Part shown: positions 18,185-27,028 of the stretch, piece by piece
Layout: each line of letters opens with the position of its first letter
Position numbering within the stretch: the stretch's first letter is position 1
Origin: Bacteroides ovatus
Lineage (GTDB): Bacteria > Bacteroidota > Bacteroidia > Bacteroidales > Bacteroidaceae
Length of the DNA: 64,000 bases
Direction: 5' to 3'
Assembly: GCF_001314995.1 (NCBI RefSeq)
Contig: NZ_CP012938.1
Span: 5,456,001 to 5,520,000, forward strand
Made by a program: the position numbers and the translations under genes
The notes under the pieces: model-generated
Told to the model about the DNA's origin: nothing
The model's database searches: none
What the model saw: only the letters and a program-made list of their open reading frames with translations

Positions 18185-18215
18185 CAAAGATACAAAAAGT
18201 CCTTGACTAATCAAA
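18185..18215 (-). promoter_or_regulatory. Promoter of the methyltransferase-kinase-receiver operon
   Basis: On the minus strand TTTG (18212-18215), a 19-bp spacer and TATCTTTG (18185-18192) match the Bacteroides housekeeping promoter exactly. It is 42 bp upstream of the ATG at 18143. The two downstream genes have no gap, so this is likely the single promoter of the operon. Confidence 0.85.
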
Positions 18216-18343
18216 TTTGCAGGGGAACAATTTGCCCATATGTAATTAAATTACTATTTTTGCGTCTTACTAAAGGCGTTCTTTTGATTTAATGCAAAAC
18301 GAAGTAAAATACGGAACTTCGCTCGTTTCTAAATCGTTAGCTG

Positions 18344-19402
18344 TTAAGCTGCTAATCTTTGCAAGTTGTTTGTTTTCAGTATGAAAGAGGATTGGATATG
18401 CCTTCTTACGTGAAAAGTCAGATTCTTTGTTATTCTTGCATCTTTAGCCCAAATCTTAAGAAGTTTATCTATATAGCTATTATCCGGTAGCTTGCCAAAA
18501 ACTAAATCTACATCGTTTCCTTTGGGTGGAAGTTGTTTAAGGGCTTCCGGGCTAATCGGCAAATATAAGATGCTTTTCGTTTTCTTTTGGGTTAATTTTG
18601 CGATGGTATTTCCTTTGCTGTCCTGTTGGAAGCTGTTCCATTGTAAAGACCGGACATCGCTAATTCTTAATCCACATAAGCAGGCAAAAAGAAAAGCGCG
18701 CTTTAATTTATCCATTCTAAACGGTGTATCTGCTAATCGCTTAACTTCATCTAATACAAGGAATGTACATCTAGGGTCTGCGCGTTGTGGTCTTTCTCCT
18801 TTCTCTAGCCTATCCACTGGATTAAATGGTATTATTTCTTCTCTCTCGGCTTTGTTGAGTAATAGATTTAATTTGTTGAAGTAGTTCCATTGTGTCCCCT
18901 GCGCTAATGTTCGATCACTCTCTTTTACTGCTTTTGTTGATACTTTGGCGACTTTCAGATACTCGGTGAATCCTGCAAGAAATTTCCGGTCTATATCTTT
19001 GAAAGTGATATTTTCACCTTTGTACTTTGAAAGGTGGTATTTTAGTCCTTGCATGGTGCAGATATACCCGTTATATCCTTTTGTGTCTTTAGGTAGGTTT
19101 TCTACAAAAGAATCAATATAGTTAATGATATTAGCTTTAGACTTAACAGAGCTTGTTCTAAATCCGTGTTCTTCGTTTTGTAGTTCTACGATACGCTTTG
19201 ATTTGATGGCATTTGCCAGTTTAAGCGTCTGGGTGTTTTTTTCTTTATCCTCTTTAGTACGTTCTTGGATAATATAGAGTTTTAAAAACTCATAGTCACG
19301 CTTTCCATCTGTGTAGATGTCTAGATACAAAGATTCGTTCCCATTTGATAGTTTTTTAGTCCGTAGCCGGATCGGCTCTTTGACTTTAATCTGCTTTTTC
19401 AT
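18344..19402 (-). pseudogene. Second tyrosine integrase, C-terminus lost
   Basis: 352 residues starting MKKQIKVKEPIRLRTKKLSNG, clearly related to the integrase at 8999-10144 (same EPIRLR N-terminus, YLDIYTDGKRDYEFLKLYI, ANAIKSKRI). It keeps the catalytic Arg (CGLRISD, about 242) and HVRRH (about 329-333). After that it diverges to IQSSFILKTNNLQRLAA and stops. The LLGH segment and the Tyr nucleophile are missing and I do not see them in the other frames just downstream. It is therefore probably inactive and marks an older element whose interior now carries the methyltransferase operon. A promoter and a 14-bp inverted repeat are intact upstream. Confidence 0.85.
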
Positions 19403-19406
19403 ACGT

Positions 19407-19479
19407 CTTTAATTTGTTACCTGCAACAAAGATAATAGTTTCTTTCTAATTTGAGTAACAAACCAGTAACAAATTAAAG
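19407..19479 (-). promoter_or_regulatory. Promoter of the truncated integrase inside an inverted repeat
   Basis: CTTTAATTTGTTAC (19407-19420) and GTAACAAATTAAAG (19466-19479) are perfect 14-bp inverted copies. Between them, on the minus strand, is TATCTTTG (19427-19434) with a TTTG 24 bp upstream (19459-19462). The repeat may be an operator or a pair of integrase arm sites. Confidence 0.6.
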
Positions 19480-19506
19480 CTAAAGACTAACTAACTAAAA
19501 GAAAAT

Positions 19507-19530
19507 AAGCGTACCTTTTTAGATACGCTT
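19507..19530. terminator. Hairpin between integrase remnant and DUF3822 gene
   Basis: AAGCGTA (19507-19513) and TACGCTT (19524-19530) form a 7-bp stem around CCTTTTTAGA. It lies 98 bp past the DUF3822 stop. The T-run after the stem is poor in either direction, so it may instead belong to the element end. Confidence 0.4.
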
Positions 19531-19627
19531 TGATGATTGGTAATGTGTTGAAAAATAGTGTTTTATTATCTTGTTTTTGTCTGTTTATTATCTCTTGTTT
19601 TCATTGGTTGAAATACTGTTCCGCTGA

Positions 19628-20398
19628 TTACTCGCATGTTAATAAGGCTTGCATGTCAATATTAGTTGCAGGATTCATGATGAATACCTGTAGGATAAAC
19701 TTTTTCAATTCATTCATTAAAACGTCTTTCTCCGGAAGTATTCCGGTTAGGTGTAACTCATCCCGTTCCTGATTAAACTCCAATTGTTTCCAGGCGTACA
19801 ATAAATAGTAAATACGGTCTTCTGTGTGCGTACATTCAAAGGAATTGGCCAGAAGCAGATGTCCTCGTTCAAAACAATAGATGTCAATACCGTCTTTGCG
19901 TACAGAAGCATACATCTTCTTACTGTTTCCCAATCTGCTTTTTACAGAAAAATAATCGATGAATGGAGTAGATTGAGAATAGAAACGAGCTTCGGGATAT
20001 TGTTCATTCAAAAAGGTCTGTGCGCTTTTGTCTATGCCGAAGATGACAGCTACATTATTCTTTCTTAGAATATTATAGAGTACCGTTTCGTTTTCTCTTT
20101 TCTGATGATTATGATAAAACAGAAGTTCCGCCTGTCCCTCTTCAAATAAGTCTAATGGCGCAATTGTAAAACGCTTGCTTGCCATCATTATATTTACCCG
20201 TTTGTAAGGATGATTTAGGAAGTCCGATTCGTGAAAGACCGCCTTTAGATTGGCTGTAAGGGATAGAGATGTGTCTATCTCTTTCTCTATTATTGAAAGC
20301 GAATCGTCATGAATCGGGTTATAGATAGAAAAAGAAAATCCATCCGTACTAAGACGGATGGATAAAGTATATTGTTTTGATTTAGTAAAATCAATCAT
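19628..20398 (-). CDS. DUF3822 family protein
   Basis: A 256-residue protein with the DUF3822 look: an N-terminal LSIRLSTDGFSFSIYN strand pair, a middle FYSQSTPFIDYFSVKSR, and a C-terminal YLLYAWKQLEFNQERDELHLTG. The fold resembles an actin/ASKHA-type ATPase. Function unknown. The gene starts on the stop codon of the upstream gene (TAATG), so the two are co-transcribed. In other Bacteroides genomes I recall rsmD following this gene; here the next gene is an integrase remnant. The last residues (NIDMQALLTCE) differ from the ending I expect (FNRAP-like), so the 3' end may be an insertion junction. Confidence 0.8.
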   Translation of the reverse strand: MIDFTKSKQYTLSIRLSTDGFSFSIYNPIHDDSLSIIEKEIDTSLSLTANLKAVFHESDFLNHPYKRVNIMMASKRFTIAPLDLFEEGQAELLFYHNHQKRENETVLYNILRKNNVAVIFGIDKSAQTFLNEQYPEARFYSQSTPFIDYFSVKSRLGNSKKMYASVRKDGIDIYCFERGHLLLANSFECTHTEDRIYYLLYAWKQLEFNQERDELHLTGILPEKDVLMNELKKFILQVFIMNPATNIDMQALLTCE

Positions 20399-21084
20399 TA
20401 TTCCCAGTTACCAGCACCATTGTTTGGAGTATCGATAGAACCTACCATCAAGCCGCTATATTTGCCTAGTTTAGAATCCAGGTCTTTTAGGTTGATGATT
20501 TCTTGTTTGTCAAGTCCGCTCAAATAAGTTTCGTATGGAGCTTTCACTTCGAACAAATATACTGGAGCACCAGACTTGGCAGTGTCATTTTTCACGTTCA
20601 TTTCGAATTGAGCACCATTTCCGTGAGGAATATATTTCATAGAGTCGGCATTGAATCCTTTTGGATAGATAGTATCCAATACAGCTACCCACATAGTGTC
20701 ACGTTTGAAGTTTTCAAGTCCCCATTTCTTAACTTCATCGTATCTACCGGTTTTCTTTGCTTTTTCGATGATAGCCATGGCTTTCTTTTCAGTCAGTCCG
20801 TCTTCCAATTGCTTGTCAGTTAACATTCCCATCTTCATAACGAACGGCAATTTTTGATTTTTAACGAAATCAATCAGTGTGTCTAATTTGGGTGCATACA
20901 TTCCGCGGTGCAGCGAACGGTATTCCTGCTGTGCCTTACGGATGTCGATCAAACGGGCAATGACTGCTTTTTCTCTTTCTTTTTTTGCGTTTTCAAAATT
21001 GATAGGACCCATAATGCTGGTGTAACAGATGTAAATCAGTGCAGCAGCACAAAGCACCAATACAATATTAAATACTGTTTTCAT
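20398..21084 (-). CDS. Hypothetical membrane-anchored protein
   Basis: A 228-residue protein with one N-terminal membrane helix (residues 4-24, FNIVLVLCAAALIYICYTSI) and a periplasm-facing rest. The segment EREKAVIARLIDIRKAQQEYR just after the helix resembles the N-terminus of type II/IV pilin-like proteins, but no prepilin cleavage motif is evident. The rest is charged and alpha/beta-like with no domain I recognise. It is the first gene of a two-gene operon with DUF3822, with a TATTTTTG -7 box 36 bp upstream. A conserved Bacteroidales gene of unknown function is the most that can be said. Confidence 0.75.
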   Translation of the reverse strand: MKTVFNIVLVLCAAALIYICYTSIMGPINFENAKKEREKAVIARLIDIRKAQQEYRSLHRGMYAPKLDTLIDFVKNQKLPFVMKMGMLTDKQLEDGLTEKKAMAIIEKAKKTGRYDEVKKWGLENFKRDTMWVAVLDTIYPKGFNADSMKYIPHGNGAQFEMNVKNDTAKSGAPVYLFEVKAPYETYLSGLDKQEIINLKDLDSKLGKYSGLMVGSIDTPNNGAGNWE

Positions 21085-21119
21085 GATAAATTATGTTTTT
21101 AGTTGTTATATTCGCATCG

Positions 21120-21127
21120 CAAAAATA
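21120..21127 (-). promoter_or_regulatory. -7 box for the hypothetical-DUF3822 operon
   Basis: TATTTTTG on the minus strand matches TAnnTTTG and lies 36 bp before the ATG at 21084. No clear -33 TTTG was found. Confidence 0.5.
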
Positions 21128-21179
21128 GAATAAATAAATTTAAATACGATAGTTCCTCGAACTTTTTTCTCGTACAAAA

Positions 21180-22598
21180 ATGATAAATAACTATTTAGAA
21201 AGGCAAATTAAGGAAAATTTTCCTTATCAGCCAACTTTAGAGCAGGAAATTGCTGTAAAATCTCTTTCAGAGTTTCTGCTGTCCACACTGGCAGATGAAG
21301 TCTTTATCTTAAGAGGGTATGCTGGTACTGGTAAAACATCGTTGGTAGGGGCATTGGTGAAAACGATGGATCAGCTGCAGCAGAAATCTGTATTGTTGGC
21401 TCCTACAGGACGTGCGGCAAAAGTTTTTTCAGTGTATGCAGGACATCCGGCTTTTACTATTCATAAAAAAATATATAGACAACAATCTTTTTCTAATGAA
21501 CTTAGTAACTTTTCGATCAATGACAATTTAGCTACCAATACATTGTTTATTGTCGACGAGGCTTCCATGATTTCAAACGAAGGACTGTCGGGCAGTATGT
21601 TTGGAACAGGACGTTTATTGGATGATTTGGTGCAATTTGTTTATTCAGGACAGGGATGTCGTCTCTTGTTAATGGGTGATACCGCGCAGCTTCCTCCGGT
21701 AGGAGAGGAGTTAAGCCCGGCACTTTTTTCCGATGCATTGAAGGGGTATGGACTTGAAGTACGTGAGATTGATCTTACTCAAGTAGTCCGTCAGGTGCAA
21801 GAATCCGGAATATTATGGAATGCCACACAGTTGGGGCAATTGATAGCAGAGGATGATTGTTATTCTCTGCCTAAGATAAAAATAGCAGGTTTTCCTGATA
21901 TTAAACTGGTGCCGGGAACTGAACTGATAGAGGAACTAACTAATTGCTACGATCATGATGGTATGGATGAGACGATTGTTGTCTGTCGTTCCAATAAACG
22001 TGCAAACCTATATAACAATGGAATACGTGCTCAAATTCTTTGGCGTGAAGATGAATTGAATACAGGAGATATGTTGATGATAGCCAAAAATAATTACTAT
22101 TGGACGGAGAAATATAAGGAGATGGATTTTATAGCTAATGGAGAAATTGCAGTTGTCCGGCGTGTTCGTCGAACTCGTGAAATATATGGTTTTCGTTTTG
22201 CCGAAGTTACTCTCCGCTTTCCTGATCAGAATGATTTTGAATTGGATGCGAATCTATTATTAGACACTTTACATTCGGACTCACCTGCATTGCCGAAAGA
22301 AGACAATGACCGATTGTTCTATACGGTACTTGAGGATTATATAGATATTCCAAACAAAAGAGACCGGATGAAAAAGATGAAAGCCGATCCGCATTACAAT
22401 GCTTTGCAGGTGAAATATGCATACGCAATAACCTGTCATAAAGCGCAAGGCGGACAGTGGCAGAATGTGTTTTTAGATCAGGGGTATATGACAGATGAGT
22501 ATTTGACTCCGGATTATTTCCGGTGGTTGTATACAGCTTTTACTCGGGCGACAAAGACACTGTATTTGGTGAATTACCCGAAAGAGCAGGTGGAATAG
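21180..22598 (+). CDS. RecD-like ATP-dependent DNA helicase
   Basis: A 472-residue superfamily-1B helicase. Motif I is GYAGTGKTS (about residue 45), followed by LLAPTGRAAKVFS (Ia), LFIVDEASMIS (II), LLMGDTAQLPPVG (III), and C-terminal YAITCHKAQGGQW and LYTAFTRATKTLY (V and VI). It is RecD-like without RecB or RecC neighbours, and shorter than RecD2, lacking its N-terminal helix-hairpin-helix region. It probably acts in DNA repair or replication as a 5'-3' helicase. It is transcribed away from the DUF3822 operon and ends before a hairpin shared with the PUL. Confidence 0.9.
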   Translation: MINNYLERQIKENFPYQPTLEQEIAVKSLSEFLLSTLADEVFILRGYAGTGKTSLVGALVKTMDQLQQKSVLLAPTGRAAKVFSVYAGHPAFTIHKKIYRQQSFSNELSNFSINDNLATNTLFIVDEASMISNEGLSGSMFGTGRLLDDLVQFVYSGQGCRLLLMGDTAQLPPVGEELSPALFSDALKGYGLEVREIDLTQVVRQVQESGILWNATQLGQLIAEDDCYSLPKIKIAGFPDIKLVPGTELIEELTNCYDHDGMDETIVVCRSNKRANLYNNGIRAQILWREDELNTGDMLMIAKNNYYWTEKYKEMDFIANGEIAVVRRVRRTREIYGFRFAEVTLRFPDQNDFELDANLLLDTLHSDSPALPKEDNDRLFYTVLEDYIDIPNKRDRMKKMKADPHYNALQVKYAYAITCHKAQGGQWQNVFLDQGYMTDEYLTPDYFRWLYTAFTRATKTLYLVNYPKEQVE

Positions 22599-22784
22599 TT
22601 TTGTTTTTTGAATGACTCTTAATCTTTATATGATTTAGAGTTTTAAGGTTACATTGATTATATAATCAGTTGATTTCAATATTGTTGGATTCAAAAAGGT
22701 CTTTGAGTACTGGTTGTGGTTTGTTTATAGATGAAAAGAGTATTTTAAGATAAGAGCTAGCATTAGATAAAAATAGATAGCAAT

Positions 22785-22837
22785 AATCCCTTTATTTGAC
22801 TCTATTCACAGATTTGGAAAGAGTAAATAAAGGGATT
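22785..22837. terminator. Hairpin between convergent helicase and PUL genes
   Basis: AATCCCTTTATTTGACTCT (22785-22803) pairs with AAGAGTAAATAAAGGGATT (22819-22837) with one bulge. It sits in a 267-bp gap between convergent genes and likely terminates both. Nothing else was seen in 22599-22865. Confidence 0.7.
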
Positions 22838-22865
22838 CTCTATAAATTATTTCTCTATATATTAA

Positions 22866-24368
22866 TTATTTGTAAACAATAGTAGTTGCATCATTCTTAG
22901 TTAACTTTGGTATCACTTGACCAGTCTTTAAATAAAGAGTCTTAATTTTGCTGCTACGATTGGCGTTTAAGTTTGTTAATGCTGGACATTCCGAAGCATC
23001 AATTGACGTAACATAATCATAACTTGTATACCAGGAAACAAGACTTAAATCCAAAGACTCAAGTTTACTACTGATGACTTTAAGACTTTCTGCCTCCGAA
23101 TAAACATAGCTACCTCCTGCATTGAAACTAGTAATTGGATTATCTCCCAAATTATACTCTTCACAAATAGTAGGGCTATTAAATGTGAGTGATGATACCT
23201 TATGTAAACCTGAAATATCAAGCTTTTTCATGTTTGAACAATAACCTAAACGTAATGAAGTCAGGTTAGGGAAATACTCTATTCCGGTTAAATCTTTAAT
23301 CTGGTTAGAGTATGAGGTGTTAGAGAATGAAGTTGCGTTTAATCCTTCTTCAAGAATAATACATTTGGTATCATCAATAGGGAGAGCCCAACCGTTAGAT
23401 ATACAAAGTGCTCGAAGAACGGCATCTGGAATTTCCACAGGGCTGGCGTCCGGATCTTTTTGAACAATAGCAATATCTTTTACTAATGTACCACTGGTTT
23501 GGGCAATATGAATTGTACCTCCACGCGAAGCTGGTGATGCGGATAGTTTATAAGTAACAGTAACCGTAGTCAAACCATCATCGCCTTTTTGTGGTTCGGA
23601 AATTGATTGATCAGTAATCCAATCTTTCCCTTTTGTTATGGAAATAGCGTAATTGACGTTGTATTTCACTTTAAAAGAGATAGTTCGTGCTGTTAGATCA
23701 TATGTTAAAGTGTTACTTTCGGTGATAATTGCATCTGTTTGTTTTTGATTAATATCTACATTGACACTTTCAGTAACGAGTGGGCTTGAGATTGTAATTT
23801 TTGTACTACGATCTTTATATGTCTTGTTCTCGGCAGCAGTGAATGATAAAGTTACTTTGCCACCGAATTCATTACGTCTATCGAATGTCAGCCACTCTTC
23901 ACCACCGTCACTATATGTTATCGTTGGGTCGGCCACATTAGTATTAAGTTGAATTCTCACAGTACTTTTTTCTTTAGTAATAGAAAGAGCTTCGTCAGAA
24001 AGTAAATCCATTATATATGCAGGTTGAGACTCTACTTGTAGTGGCACAACTGAAGAACCTGTGAAAAACTTGAAGGTTGCAGTACGCTTTTCATCTAATT
24101 TGTTAGGATCGATGGTAAAAGTAACTACATCACCATCTTTACCTGAAGTTATTGACGGATGTGCCCAATCACATATTCCTGACAACCGCCAGTTATCGGA
24201 GCTTGTTACAGTAACTGTAGCATCCCCTCCATTTTTATCCACTTGGAGTATATTGGTCGATAGTGAGATTGTTGAATTACCATTATTGATTGATTCATCA
24301 TCATCAGAACAACCCCATAGTAGGAGGGATACCGATAACACTATCATTAAATTCTTAAATAATTTCAT
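22866..24368 (-). CDS. BACON-domain lipoprotein with leucine-rich-repeat-like C-terminus (cassette A, gene 4)
   Basis: A 500-residue lipoprotein (LLLWGC lipobox, acidic CSDDDE after Cys). It has three Ig-like BACON-type domains (about residues 30-115, 118-212 and 215-308, each ending in a Q-x-x-P or IxQK-like strand) and a C-terminal part with leucine-rich-repeat spacing (LTGIEYFPNLTSLRLG, LDISGLHKVSSLTF, LESLDLSLVSW). BACON modules in Bacteroides PULs are thought to act as spacers or to bind carbohydrate or mucin. As the last gene of cassette A it is probably a surface glycan-binding protein. It takes the position held in cassette B by an unrelated F5/8-type protein. Confidence 0.8.
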   Translation of the reverse strand: MKLFKNLMIVLSVSLLLWGCSDDDESINNGNSTISLSTNILQVDKNGGDATVTVTSSDNWRLSGICDWAHPSITSGKDGDVVTFTIDPNKLDEKRTATFKFFTGSSVVPLQVESQPAYIMDLLSDEALSITKEKSTVRIQLNTNVADPTITYSDGGEEWLTFDRRNEFGGKVTLSFTAAENKTYKDRSTKITISSPLVTESVNVDINQKQTDAIITESNTLTYDLTARTISFKVKYNVNYAISITKGKDWITDQSISEPQKGDDGLTTVTVTYKLSASPASRGGTIHIAQTSGTLVKDIAIVQKDPDASPVEIPDAVLRALCISNGWALPIDDTKCIILEEGLNATSFSNTSYSNQIKDLTGIEYFPNLTSLRLGYCSNMKKLDISGLHKVSSLTFNSPTICEEYNLGDNPITSFNAGGSYVYSEAESLKVISSKLESLDLSLVSWYTSYDYVTSIDASECPALTNLNANRSSKIKTLYLKTGQVIPKLTKNDATTIVYK

Positions 24369-24400
24369 ATCTATTCTTTTTAAGGTAAAATATACATTAA

Positions 24401-25831
24401 TCAGTTAATAGCTTCACGTTCTGTACTATTCTTTTTATAATAGTAACTTGGATAAACTAATGTTTCATCGTACAAACCTTTACAAACGGATTGGCATCTA
24501 TATACTTGTGAACCATATAATGATGGGTCAAGTGCGAAGAACATGTAGTATCCATAACCAGCTTCTTTTCTAGAACGCGCTGTAGATTCACTTGAGTTGC
24601 CACTGCCTCGTCTTAGTTCTATTGACATACCAGCACACTGTTTCAATGTCATACCGGTACCTGGCCCAGCAGCACCACCATAGTCAGCTACAGCATAATC
24701 GCAATACTGACCAGGTTCGATACCATCGATAACTTGGAGACTACTTGAATACATGTTGCCAAGGTTATAGAGCGAGACAATTTTTTCCGGCATGACAGCT
24801 TTACATTCATACATTAATCGTGAACCTGCATAAGCTGATGGGCTTGCAAGCCAGGGGTTTGAAAGGTCTGGTGAGTTCGAATATTCGTCATCGAAAGCGA
24901 CGCCGTCCAGATTATAAGCACGGCAATAAGCTGCCAGTTCCCGGGCGAATTCCCTAGCTCCCATATCCGAAAGTTGAGCGACACCAGCTTCGTCATGATT
25001 ACCAAGGATGCTGATAATAATTTTCATACCAGCTTTACGCAATGGTTGTAGATACTTATCATTATTGTCGAGCAAGAATTGAACATTTTCATTGTTCGCT
25101 AAATATACTCGTTGTTTCTCTGGATCCCAATTGATATTAGCAGCAAAAAGTACGATATGGTCGAAAAAATATTTACCACTTTCAGTCAGAAACTCAAGGG
25201 CATTGAGCGGGTTAGTATCATTAACTTCGAAATAAAGAACTGTTTGTACCGCATCTTCTCCTTTGTTAGTATTAGGTTTGTTGCGATAATCTTGAACGAG
25301 AAGCACCATATGCTTGGACGTTTCAGTAAATGTTACTCCTTCAGTAGAAGATGTTACTGTCAAAGGTACTATGTAGGTTTTATCCTCTTCCATTCCATCA
25401 AACGCAGTCAGTGTAACTTTCACGCTTGGGGTAACTTTATCATCTGGGGCAAGTACAAAAGTACCATTATTTGCGATTTTCACATTAGCGGCAGGAAACA
25501 CTTCGAAATCCGTTTCATGGATAGTGTTGTATATAGCTGCATATGATTCCTCGACAGCTATTTGAACATCTACTCCTTTTTGAGGTAGTTTAGAAAGACG
25601 GAATACCACATTAGTGCTATATTCATTATTTCGGAGCTCGATTACCGAACTGTTTTTATTCGTATTTTCGTCCAATAATAATCCGCTCAGTTGAGTCGAT
25701 GCCAAATAAGAAGATTCATCTATCTTGTTTCCTATTTCAATGTCTTCCTCACAAGATGTGAAGGTTGCCATAGTGAACATTACCACTGGCAGGAAAGCAT
25801 ATTTGATATTGTTTATCATATTCATATTCAA
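24401..25831 (-). CDS. GH18 endo-beta-N-acetylglucosaminidase with DUF1735 domain (cassette A, gene 3)
   Basis: A 476-residue lipoprotein (TFTSCEEDIEIG). Residues about 28-165 are a DUF1735 domain (PQKGVDVQIAVEESYAAIYN, PLTVTSSTEGVTF). From about 180 on it is a GH18 barrel with the catalytic signature LDGVAFDDEY; the Glu is the acid and the nearby Asp supports the substrate-assisted mechanism. It resembles EndoH/EndoF-type enzymes, which cut the chitobiose core of N-glycans, and BT3987 of the B. thetaiotaomicron high-mannose PUL as I recall. On the cell surface it would release the glycan from protein for import by SusC/SusD. It shares extensive similarity with the cassette B enzyme. Confidence 0.9.
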   Translation of the reverse strand: MNMNMINNIKYAFLPVVMFTMATFTSCEEDIEIGNKIDESSYLASTQLSGLLLDENTNKNSSVIELRNNEYSTNVVFRLSKLPQKGVDVQIAVEESYAAIYNTIHETDFEVFPAANVKIANNGTFVLAPDDKVTPSVKVTLTAFDGMEEDKTYIVPLTVTSSTEGVTFTETSKHMVLLVQDYRNKPNTNKGEDAVQTVLYFEVNDTNPLNALEFLTESGKYFFDHIVLFAANINWDPEKQRVYLANNENVQFLLDNNDKYLQPLRKAGMKIIISILGNHDEAGVAQLSDMGAREFARELAAYCRAYNLDGVAFDDEYSNSPDLSNPWLASPSAYAGSRLMYECKAVMPEKIVSLYNLGNMYSSSLQVIDGIEPGQYCDYAVADYGGAAGPGTGMTLKQCAGMSIELRRGSGNSSESTARSRKEAGYGYYMFFALDPSLYGSQVYRCQSVCKGLYDETLVYPSYYYKKNSTEREAIN

Positions 25832-25850
25832 TTCTTAGTTAAATGATTTA

Positions 25851-27017
25851 TTATTGAGGCAATGAAACAGATTCCCATTTAGGTTCTTTTTCGATTGTCA
25901 AATCATAGCCACTCACGCTGTAATCTTTAGCTACTGTACCCGAACCTTCGTCGAATTTCCAATATGCAATGAGCCCTTCCGATTCAGGTTCTATTGTGTA
26001 GAAGTGATTTGTTGCCTGAATTTCTTCTGCTGTTAATGCACGATTCCAGATTCGTACTTCGGAAACGACGCCATCAAAATAGCGGTCATCTTTATAGGAA
26101 TAACCTACCCAGAAACAACGTGAGCCGTCTTCCTCATTGGTATGTTTAGCACCAAGACTAACAGAACTCTTTCCCGTTGAACCGGAAAGCTTTTCTACGC
26201 CATTGATATATACTTTGACATTACCTTTATTGAATGCGACAGCTACATGATACCACTTGCCACTTTCAAGTTGAAGGTCTGCGCTTGTACAATTGTTAAC
26301 AGAAGTAGCTACTTGAAGTTGGTTATTCGGAATGGTTGCGTCACCGATACGGAGCAAATAATTGCTTTCGATACCCATCAACGTGTTCAGAGTATTAGGG
26401 AATGAATTGGCCTTGAACAGTATCTCCATCGTATTCTCCGTTAGATTATTGAATTTGGAGTCATTCTTGAAGTCCGGATAAGCACGATTACGACTGATAT
26501 TACATACCACATTAATAAGTGATGCTCCGCGGAATACATAATAATATGTCTTAGCACTTTGCAAAACGCCGATTCCTTCCACTGATTTAATAGTGACTGG
26601 AAGCACATAAGTGGTTTTGATATCAAGTTCTCCTGTATTAATGAATTCAATAGGCAATTCTGGACTAACTATACTACCTGATTTGATGGTAGTCGAAGTT
26701 TCTGGCATTGAATAATGTTCTTCAGAAAGAAGTACTGCAGTTTCATCGTAATATGCCAGTTTATAAGTTGATAAAAGTTCGGGAGCAGGTGACATAGTCA
26801 CTTTGATATCATGTTCTTCAGGCTTTGCTATGGCTACTGAAAGACCAGTTTCTACATTTGTATCACCAGCTTTGAACAGTATTTCCTTAGTAAAGTTCGA
26901 TGCCGAAATGAAGAGTTTATTGTCATAATGCTGTTCATTTTCATCGTTGTTCTGGCAACCGGCAAGAATTATTGAGAAACCGGCAAGAGCTGTAAATATT
27001 AAATTGTTTAATTTCAT
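25851..27017 (-). CDS. DUF1735-LamG surface glycan-binding lipoprotein (cassette A, gene 2)
   Basis: A 388-residue lipoprotein (IILAGCQNND). Residues about 30-165 are DUF1735 (KVTMSPAPELLSTYKL, ITIKSVEGIGVLQS). About 170-385 is a LamG/concanavalin-like jelly roll (YHVAVAFNKGNVKVYINGV, VSEVRIWNRALTAEEI, LIAYWKFDEGSGTVAKD). It lies 11 bp after the GH18-like gene and just before the GH18 enzyme. LamG modules in PUL lipoproteins bind glycans, so a surface binding protein feeding the endoglycosidase or SusD is likely. It is a close paralogue of the cassette B protein at 34491-35651. Confidence 0.88.
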   Translation of the reverse strand: MKLNNLIFTALAGFSIILAGCQNNDENEQHYDNKLFISASNFTKEILFKAGDTNVETGLSVAIAKPEEHDIKVTMSPAPELLSTYKLAYYDETAVLLSEEHYSMPETSTTIKSGSIVSPELPIEFINTGELDIKTTYVLPVTIKSVEGIGVLQSAKTYYYVFRGASLINVVCNISRNRAYPDFKNDSKFNNLTENTMEILFKANSFPNTLNTLMGIESNYLLRIGDATIPNNQLQVATSVNNCTSADLQLESGKWYHVAVAFNKGNVKVYINGVEKLSGSTGKSSVSLGAKHTNEEDGSRCFWVGYSYKDDRYFDGVVSEVRIWNRALTAEEIQATNHFYTIEPESEGLIAYWKFDEGSGTVAKDYSVSGYDLTIEKEPKWESVSLPQ

Positions 27018-27028
27018 AAGGCAGTTTT

